Source of the DNA: Planomicrobium sp. CPCC 101079
Lineage (GTDB): Bacteria; Bacillota; Bacilli; Bacillales_A; Planococcaceae
NCBI RefSeq assembly: GCF_007859275.1
Contig: NZ_VOHC01000001.1
Span: 62,001 to 126,000 of the forward strand
Length of the DNA: 64,000 nt
Direction of reading: 5' to 3'
Shown: piece by piece, positions 59,496 to 64,000 of the stretch
How the letters are laid out: every line of letters starts with the position of its first letter
Position numbering within the stretch: the first letter of the stretch is position 1
The notes under the pieces: generated by a model
Databases searched by the model: none
Told to the model about the DNA's origin: nothing
What the model saw: the letters and a program-made list of their open reading frames with translations, nothing else
Position numbers and translations under genes: made by a program

Positions 59496-60677
59496 TTAAA
59501 CCGATTGCAGTGTAACTGCAGGGCCGAAGAATTCGAAATGTATTTGTTCCTCTGTCATGCCAAGAGCCCGAAGTTCCTGAATGATGCTTTCCATAAACGG
59601 AACAGGCCCGCATACATATGCATCGCCTGTGATATCTACAATTTCTTTTAAGACATCACGGGTGATATACCCTTGAGGTTGATCGGAATACAACACTTTG
59701 TACGCTGCGTTCGGCATAGAAGCGATATAAGTTTGAATATCGTTGTCAAAAGCATGCATGGCTTTATTGCGTGCCGCGTGGAGGAAGGCAGTTGGCCGCT
59801 CAGGCGTCACTGTAGCGACTGTTTCGAACATACTTATCATTGGCGTAATGCCGACGCCTCCGCTGATAAAGGCAACAGGCGATTGTTTGTCAGCATCCAA
59901 TACAAACGAGCCGGCTGGGGCGCTTGCTTCAAAAGCATCGCCAACATTTATTTCATCGTGCAAGTAAATCGATACTCGGCCATTTGGATCGTTGTCTGCA
60001 TCACGTTTTACTGAAATGCGGAATTCATCCGGTTTTGCAGCTTGCGACAAGCTATACTGCCGGTTGAACAAATATTTTTCTCCTGGAATTGCCAGGCGGA
60101 CGGAAATGTATTGGCCTGGCTCGTAAACAGGAACGTTCGAACCATCAGCGGGTTTTAAATAGAAAGAAGTGATGTTTTCACTTTCCTTCACTTTTTCCGC
60201 TACAACGAACTTCTTGAAGAACGCCCAACCGTTTTCCTGGTTTTCCATTTTTTTATACATGTCTTTTTCGACATTGATAAAAACGTCAGCGATGACGCCA
60301 TAAGCTTCTGCCCAAGCATTGATGATGTCATCAGTCGCTGCATCGCCCAGTACTTCTTTAATGGCTTTCAATAGATACTCGCCGACAATCGGGTAGTGCT
60401 CCGCTTTAATGCCAAGGCTCACATGCTTGTTGGCGATCTGTACCACAGCAGGCAAGATGGCTTCTAAATGATCGATATGTAATGCTGCTGCATATACTGT
60501 ATTGGCAAGGGCTGCTTGCTGGCGGCCTTTAGCCTGGTTGGCGTGGTTAAAAATATTCAGCAGTTCCGGATGTGCTTCAAAAAGATTGCGGTAAAAAGTG
60601 GTCGTAATAGTTGTCCCATGAACTTCCAGTACAGGCACTGTAGACTTGATGATGGCTTTTGTTTGTTCGGATAACAT
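59496..60677 (-). CDS. hmp: Flavohemoglobin, nitric oxide dioxygenase
   Basis: 393 residues from ATG 60677 ([10 protein letters not shown]), after AAAAGGAGCGAAAGACT; an ORF start further upstream crosses the operator and is rejected. Globin domain: Y29 (B10), Q53 (E7) and proximal H85 match E. coli Hmp. FAD domain: RQYSLSQ. NAD domain: [11 protein letters not shown] and [10 protein letters not shown]. It converts NO plus O2 to nitrate. It is divergent from nsrR, and a well-formed NsrR-like site lies in between. Confidence 0.96.
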   Translation of the reverse strand: MLSEQTKAIIKSTVPVLEVHGTTITTTFYRNLFEAHPELLNIFNHANQAKGRQQAALANTVYAAALHIDHLEAILPAVVQIANKHVSLGIKAEHYPIVGEYLLKAIKEVLGDAATDDIINAWAEAYGVIADVFINVEKDMYKKMENQENGWAFFKKFVVAEKVKESENITSFYLKPADGSNVPVYEPGQYISVRLAIPGEKYLFNRQYSLSQAAKPDEFRISVKRDADNDPNGRVSIYLHDEINVGDAFEASAPAGSFVLDADKQSPVAFISGGVGITPMISMFETVATVTPERPTAFLHAARNKAMHAFDNDIQTYIASMPNAAYKVLYSDQPQGYITRDVLKEIVDITGDAYVCGPVPFMESIIQELRALGMTEEQIHFEFFGPAVTLQSV

Positions 60678-60733
60678 AGTCTTTCGCTCCTTTTGTTTTT
60701 TTATAATTTGACTATAATCCTCTTTCTGATTTA

Positions 60734-60756
60734 AAGATATATTTAAAATACATGTT
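60734..60756. promoter_or_regulatory. NsrR-type operator upstream of hmp
   Basis: AAGATATATTT and AAATACATGTT form an 11-1-11 dyad, nine of eleven positions symmetric, resembling NsrR sites. It is 57 bases before hmp. Further on, AGACATATTTGCTTT (60765) and AGACATATTGCTTTT (60788) form a direct repeat, possibly extra half-sites. Confidence 0.7.
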
Positions 60757-60876
60757 TTAAAATTAGACATATTTGCTTTCACATAAAAGACATATTGCTT
60801 TTATCTTATGCAGGCTTAATTTCTTTTAAGGAGGGTCTAGACTCGTTATACTGAGAAAGCAGGGAAGGTGAGCATA

Positions 60877-61308
60877 ATGAGGTTGACAATGTATACCGAT
60901 TTTTCATTGCGTGTATTGATTTACTTGGGGACACAAGAAGAAGGAAAGCTCACGACCATTCAGGAAATTTCCGACGCCTACAATATATCGAAAAACCATT
61001 TGACGAAAGTGACATTTGAACTTGGAAAAGCGGGTTTTATCCACACAGTCCGCGGCCGCGGAGGAGGAATCCGGTTAGCGGACGCTCCGCAGAATATCAA
61101 TATCGGGACAGTTGTAAGGCAAATGGAAGACGATTTTCATTTGGTGGAGTGTTTTGATGTTAAGCATAATCGATGTCCAATTGCGCCAGTTTGCGGACTT
61201 CGCGGCGTTCTGGGAAAAGCGCTCCATGCTTATTTGTCTGTCCTTGATCAATACACGCTGGAAGATCTGCTGGGGAATAGGGAAGGGCTGCGCGCCATTT
61301 TACAATAA
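60877..61308 (+). CDS. nsrR: NsrR, NO-sensing Rrf2 family repressor
   Basis: 143 residues from ATG 60877, five bases after AAGGTGA; GTG 60868 is less well placed. Winged helix RLTMYTDFSLRVLIYLG, recognition helix region SKNHLTKVTFELGKAGFI, and the three cluster ligands in ECFDVKHNRCPIAPVCGLR, spaced C-x7-C-x5-C. NsrR holds a [4Fe-4S] or [2Fe-2S] cluster that reacts with NO and releases DNA. Divergence from hmp supports the assignment. hmp is the expected target and nos a possible one. Confidence 0.93.
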   Translation: MRLTMYTDFSLRVLIYLGTQEEGKLTTIQEISDAYNISKNHLTKVTFELGKAGFIHTVRGRGGGIRLADAPQNINIGTVVRQMEDDFHLVECFDVKHNRCPIAPVCGLRGVLGKALHAYLSVLDQYTLEDLLGNREGLRAILQ

Positions 61309-61345
61309 TAAAAACGGCTCGAACAACTCGAGCCGTTTTTATTAT
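61304..61345. terminator. Bidirectional terminator between nsrR and the stress protein gene
   Basis: AATAAAAACGGCTCGA and TCGAGCCGTTTTTATT pair around ACAAC. Confidence 0.94.
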
Positions 61346-61767
61346 TGTAATTCGATTGTTTGTGGCTCTTCGCCTTTTTTATTAATAAGGCGGACCCGGT
61401 TCGGTTTAATGGCCAAAATTACCAAGTTTGGATCATCGGGTCCTGTGAACCAGCCTTTCAAGGCATCGTTCCATACTTTGTCGATCATGCTTTGATCGTC
61501 GTGGATGCCCATTTCGCCTTCGATTTCCAAGAAAGCATCTCCAACACCTTGGCCTTCATAACCTAAAAGAATATGGACATGGGGATTGTCTTCAAGTTCA
61601 TCGACTTTTTGGGTTTGTTTGCTAGTAGCCGTATACAAAGTGAATTCATCATTGAAAAAAGTCATGTAACGGGAATGGGGTTTATTGTTTTTTACTGTCG
61701 CCAACGTCCCGACATGGCTTTCTTCTAAAATTTTCAATGCACTGTTCTTCAATTCTTCTTGGTTCAT
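61342..61767 (-). CDS. Pyridoxamine 5'-phosphate oxidase-like general stress protein 26 (YdaG-like)
   Basis: 141 residues from ATG 61767, eight bases after AAAAGGAGAG; the nearer ATG 61773 is too close to that site. Split-barrel flavin-binding fold: HVGTLATVKNNKPHSRYMTFF at the N-terminus and KGWFTGPDDPNLVILAIKPNRVRL near the C-terminus. B. subtilis YdaG (GS26) is sigma-B-dependent, but I find no clear sigma-B promoter here. It may bind FMN or F420-like cofactors; function unproven. Confidence 0.9.
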   Translation of the reverse strand: MNQEELKNSALKILEESHVGTLATVKNNKPHSRYMTFFNDEFTLYTATSKQTQKVDELEDNPHVHILLGYEGQGVGDAFLEIEGEMGIHDDQSMIDKVWNDALKGWFTGPDDPNLVILAIKPNRVRLINKKGEEPQTIELQ

Positions 61768-61802
61768 TGTCATCTCTCCTTTTAGCTTGTTAATCTCATT
61801 CA

Positions 61803-61841
61803 AATAAAAAAGAACCGTATGGAGCTATTCATGCGGTTCTC
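61803..61841 (-). terminator. Terminator of the small acidic protein gene
   Basis: On the minus strand AGAACCGCAT pairs with ATACGGTTCT, ending in TTTTTT. Confidence 0.88.
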
Positions 61842-61868
61842 TTGATGAAAGCCCTTGTTCGTCCGAAA

Positions 61869-62096
61869 TCAGTCCGGATATTTTTCCTCACTGGAGGAAT
61901 TGCTTTTTGTTGAGCGAGGATTAGCTTCATCCTGCATGTCTTGTTTCAAATCTTCCAAGGCAATGGTATCCACATTTTGTTCTTCTTCGAACATATCTTG
62001 TATGCTTTGATTGTCGGTAGTGAACTGTTCTGGGTTATCCATAGAGGGAACTGCTTTTTTTTCATGTTTGCCATCACCGGGATGATTGTTCGTCAT
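61869..62096 (-). CDS. Small acidic hypothetical protein
   Basis: 75 residues from ATG 62096, with GAAAGAGGTGC upstream. Rich in Asp, Glu, Ser, Asn and Lys with almost no hydrophobic residues; likely disordered. I do not recognise a family. It has its own terminator. It stands between the YdaG-like gene and the divergent STAS gene and could be a stress or hydration-related small protein, but this is only a guess from composition. Confidence 0.7.
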   Translation of the reverse strand: MTNNHPGDGKHEKKAVPSMDNPEQFTTDNQSIQDMFEEEQNVDTIALEDLKQDMQDEANPRSTKSNSSSEEKYPD

Positions 62097-62285
62097 TGAT
62101 AAAGCACCTCTTTCTTTTGATGTTAGTTGTATATTCCTTTATTGGGGAGATTTAAAACATAGACAGGCGGGGTGGCGAGCGTCAGGCCGTGCATAGAGGT
62201 TTTTGCTTTTTGTATAAACACTGAAAATAGCAACCGGCAAGAAGTGTATGATAAGATAGAACTATTGAATGAGAGGAGTTGCATC

Positions 62286-63305
62286 ATGGAAACAAAACCT
62301 TCAATTACTGTAGGCGGATTGCAATTCAACTGGGATATTGCTGAAGGGAAATTCCAGTTTGAAGGGCAAGATTCCGTCCTTTTTTGGACTTCAACTGCTA
62401 TGAAAATGTTCTTCGATTCAGTGGAAGAAATTTCTGGGGAAGAAGCAGCAGGCGTAGTGTTAGAAACTACAGGATTTCGCCAAGGAGTGGTAGTAGGTGA
62501 TTATTTTGCTGACAAAAAAGATGTAGATGTAGCGACAGCTGCTGGATTAATCACGAATACATATGCTTCTGCTGGTTGGGGATTAGCTGAAATCCGGGAT
62601 TTGAACACGGAAGAAGGCACGCTTGAAGTTCATTTGAGCAACAGCTGGGAACATAAGATAAACGTTGCCCAAGGGAAAAAAGTCGGCGGCAATTTCTTGC
62701 CGGCGCATTACGCAGGAATTTTCACAAAACTTTTAGGACGCAATATTTGGTATAAAGTTGTTCATCATCAAATCGAAGGTTTTGATGAAACAATGATTCG
62801 GTATTTTCCTTCCGAGGAAAATATCGAGAGAAATATTCATCGGCTTGCCCGTTCGAAAGAAGCGGAGCAAATTCGCCAGTTAGAAAACTTAGTGGAAGAA
62901 AAAACAGCTGAGCTGAGTGATTTGATCAAAGAAATTTCTTCGCCGATCATCCCGGTGTTAGAAGATATAGTTGTCGTTCCTCTATTGGGGACGTATGATG
63001 AAAGCCGCGCGGAAGAATTGCTTGTAAAAACACTGCAAAACTTGCCGACCCATAAAGCGAAATACTTGGTGCTGGATTTGACAGGCTTGAACAACCGCTT
63101 TACTGAACACGCCGCCAGTTTGATCGATAAGCTGGGAGCCACCGCTTCATTGATTGGGACGTCTACGATCTTAGTCGGTATTTCTCCGCAAATGAGTATG
63201 GTCATTGCTGAATCCGGCATCAACTTATCTAAATTCAATTGCTTCCAAACATTGCAGCACGGCATTCACTATGCCTTGGCGCAAAATGGACGGAGTATCG
63301 TTTGA
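62286..63305 (+). CDS. STAS-domain protein with V4R-like sensor (RsbR-like)
   Basis: 339 residues from ATG 62286, after AGAGGAGTTGCATC. The N-terminal 190 residues (GVVLETTGFRQGVVVGDYF, AAGLITNTYASAGWGLAEI) look like a V4R/4VR ligand-sensing domain. A short coiled-coil (RQLENLVEEKTAELSDLI) leads to a C-terminal STAS domain (SSPIIPVLEDIVVVPLLGTYD, VLDLTGLNNRFTEHAASLI). RsbR paralogues in the stressosome have a sensor-helix-STAS layout of this kind. Binding partners and ligand are unknown. It is a single gene. Confidence 0.82.
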   Translation: METKPSITVGGLQFNWDIAEGKFQFEGQDSVLFWTSTAMKMFFDSVEEISGEEAAGVVLETTGFRQGVVVGDYFADKKDVDVATAAGLITNTYASAGWGLAEIRDLNTEEGTLEVHLSNSWEHKINVAQGKKVGGNFLPAHYAGIFTKLLGRNIWYKVVHHQIEGFDETMIRYFPSEENIERNIHRLARSKEAEQIRQLENLVEEKTAELSDLIKEISSPIIPVLEDIVVVPLLGTYDESRAEELLVKTLQNLPTHKAKYLVLDLTGLNNRFTEHAASLIDKLGATASLIGTSTILVGISPQMSMVIAESGINLSKFNCFQTLQHGIHYALAQNGRSIV

Positions 63306-63308
63306 AAA

Positions 63309-63351
63309 TAAAAAAGACCAGTTTAACTGTAAAGTTAAACTGGTCTTTTTG
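63309..63351. terminator. Bidirectional terminator between STAS and pepT genes
   Basis: AAAAAGACCAGTTTAACT pairs perfectly with AGTTAAACTGGTCTTTTT around GTAA. Confidence 0.96.
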
Positions 63352-63385
63352 CGTTATGAAGCTGCTTCGCCCATACGAAAGAAAA

Positions 63386-64000
63386 TTATTTTTGCTCCAT
63401 TGATCTAACGATTTCCACGATGACTTGAGTTGCTTTTTCCATGTTTTCCGCGGAAATGAACTCGTATTTGCCGTGGTAATTTTCACCGCCGGTAAAGATG
63501 TTCGGTGTCGGCATGCCCATGTAAGATAACTGGGAACCATCTGTTCCGCCGCGAACCGGGACAATATTCGGCTCAATGCCTAAGGTTTTAAGAGCGGCTT
63601 CTGCTGAGTCGACAATTTCCATTACCGGCTCGATTTTCTCGCGCATATTATAGTATTGGTCTTCGATCTCTAATTTTACGGCATCAGTGCCGTATTCACT
63701 TTGCAGTTTTTCAGCCACTTGCTGCATGTAAGCCTTTTTCGCTTCAAATTCGTCTTTATCAAAATAACGGATAATGTAGGATAAGACGGCTTTTTCCACA
63801 TCGCCATGGAAACTGTTAAGGTGAATAAACCCTTCATAGTCTTCGGTTAACTCCGGCACTTCATTTTGTGGCATTTCCTGCTGGAAGCGGATTGCCACTG
63901 TAGAAGCGTTGACCATTTTGTTTTTTGAAGAGCCAGGGTGGACGCTCTTTCCTTGAATTGTCAGCTTAGCAGCAGCAGCGTTAAAGCTTTCGTACTGCAA
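63386..64000 (-). CDS. pepT: Peptidase T (tripeptide aminopeptidase), C-terminal part
   Basis: 204 residues reach the window edge with no start codon in reach; the N-terminal half lies beyond 64000. Zinc-peptidase family M20[16 protein letters not shown] and the C-terminal [22 protein letters not shown], which includes a substrate-binding R and the metal-coordinating region, and [13 protein letters not shown]. PepT removes N-terminal residues from tripeptides. It runs toward the STAS gene and is separated from it by a terminator. Confidence 0.95.
   Translation of the reverse strand: MQYESFNAAAAKLTIQGKSVHPGSSKNKMVNASTVAIRFQQEMPQNEVPELTEDYEGFIHLNSFHGDVEKAVLSYIIRYFDKDEFEAKKAYMQQVAEKLQSEYGTDAVKLEIEDQYYNMREKIEPVMEIVDSAEAALKTLGIEPNIVPVRGGTDGSQLSYMGMPTPNIFTGGENYHGKYEFISAENMEKATQVIVEIVRSMEQK

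Noticed and set aside
1-64000. CRISPR array, prophage, insertion sequence or tRNA gene
   Set aside because: No regularly spaced direct repeats, no transposase or phage structural genes, and no tRNA-like cloverleaf were recognised by eye.

Overview
The window looks like chromosome of a low-to-mid GC Gram-positive of the order Bacillales, most likely family Planococcaceae (Planococcus/Planomicrobium-like). This is inferred from gene content (YceG/YceH, NO synthase, YeeN-type YebC, YwbE, YwrABCD-like genes, DUF896, DUF3243, YsnF-like stress protein), strong AGGAGG ribosome binding sites, a T-box leader, a perfect GAAC-N4-GTTC LexA box and sigma-B-like promoters. There is no rRNA, tRNA, CRISPR array, prophage or intact insertion sequence. 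It reads as core and flexible chromosome rather than a mobile island.

Layout. 1-6.2 kb: end of a tellurium/stress-associated operon (HpcH/HpaI-like aldolase C-terminus, TRSP phosphoribosyltransferase, StiP-like protein, HAD phosphatase, YceG, TelA/YceH). Comparative genomics has linked this set to a predicted nucleoside-like metabolite. 6.3-9.5 kb: a T-box-controlled class V aminotransferase plus serA operon. 9.5-14.8 kb: HAD phosphatase, NO synthase, zwf, gndA. 14.8-24.7 kb: single genes and small operons (cyclase, YebC, quinone reductase, dicarboxylate/glutamate symporter, ribokinase, class C26 amidotransferase with overlapping M19 dipeptidase and a methyltransferase, YihY, and a YolD-like gene with a LexA box). 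24.8-32.6 kb: CNNM/CorC protein, HD nucleotidase, YdjM-like protein, Asp/Glu racemase, HMCES/YedK, patatin, a PadR + HAAS-DUF4097 pair whose second gene is frameshifted, and a GNAT.

32.7-43.6 kb is the largest functional unit. It holds an Lrp/AsnC regulator, two nearly collinear paralogous peptide-binding lipoproteins, a complete Dpp/Gsi-type ABC transporter, a leaderless gamma-glutamyltransferase and two half-size chromate transporters. It resembles the B. subtilis ywrABCD neighbourhood with a peptide transporter placed inside it, and suggests import and cytosolic hydrolysis of gamma-glutamyl peptides. 43.7-53.5 kb: an Rrf2 regulator behind a long palindrome, DUF896, Hsp33, esterase, a YsnF-like general stress protein, YwbE, SF1 helicase, MFS transporter, DUF3243 and a VLRF1-type protein. 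53.5-59.5 kb: an iron/siderophore locus (two FhuF-like Fe-S proteins, VOC protein, FecE-like ATPase, binding lipoprotein, fused double permease) with two Fur-box-like sites in the divergent promoter region. 59.5-64 kb: hmp with divergent nsrR, pyridoxamine-oxidase-like stress protein, a small acidic protein, a STAS-domain protein and the C-terminal part of PepT.

Two regulatory themes run through the window. One is nitric oxide: nos makes NO, while nsrR and hmp sense and remove it. The other is general stress: several intergenic regions carry GTTTAA-like and GGGTAT-like pairs at sigma-B spacing. Family of ~125-bp dyad-rich repeats occurs at 26.9-27.1 kb and twice in tandem at 48.4-48.66 kb.
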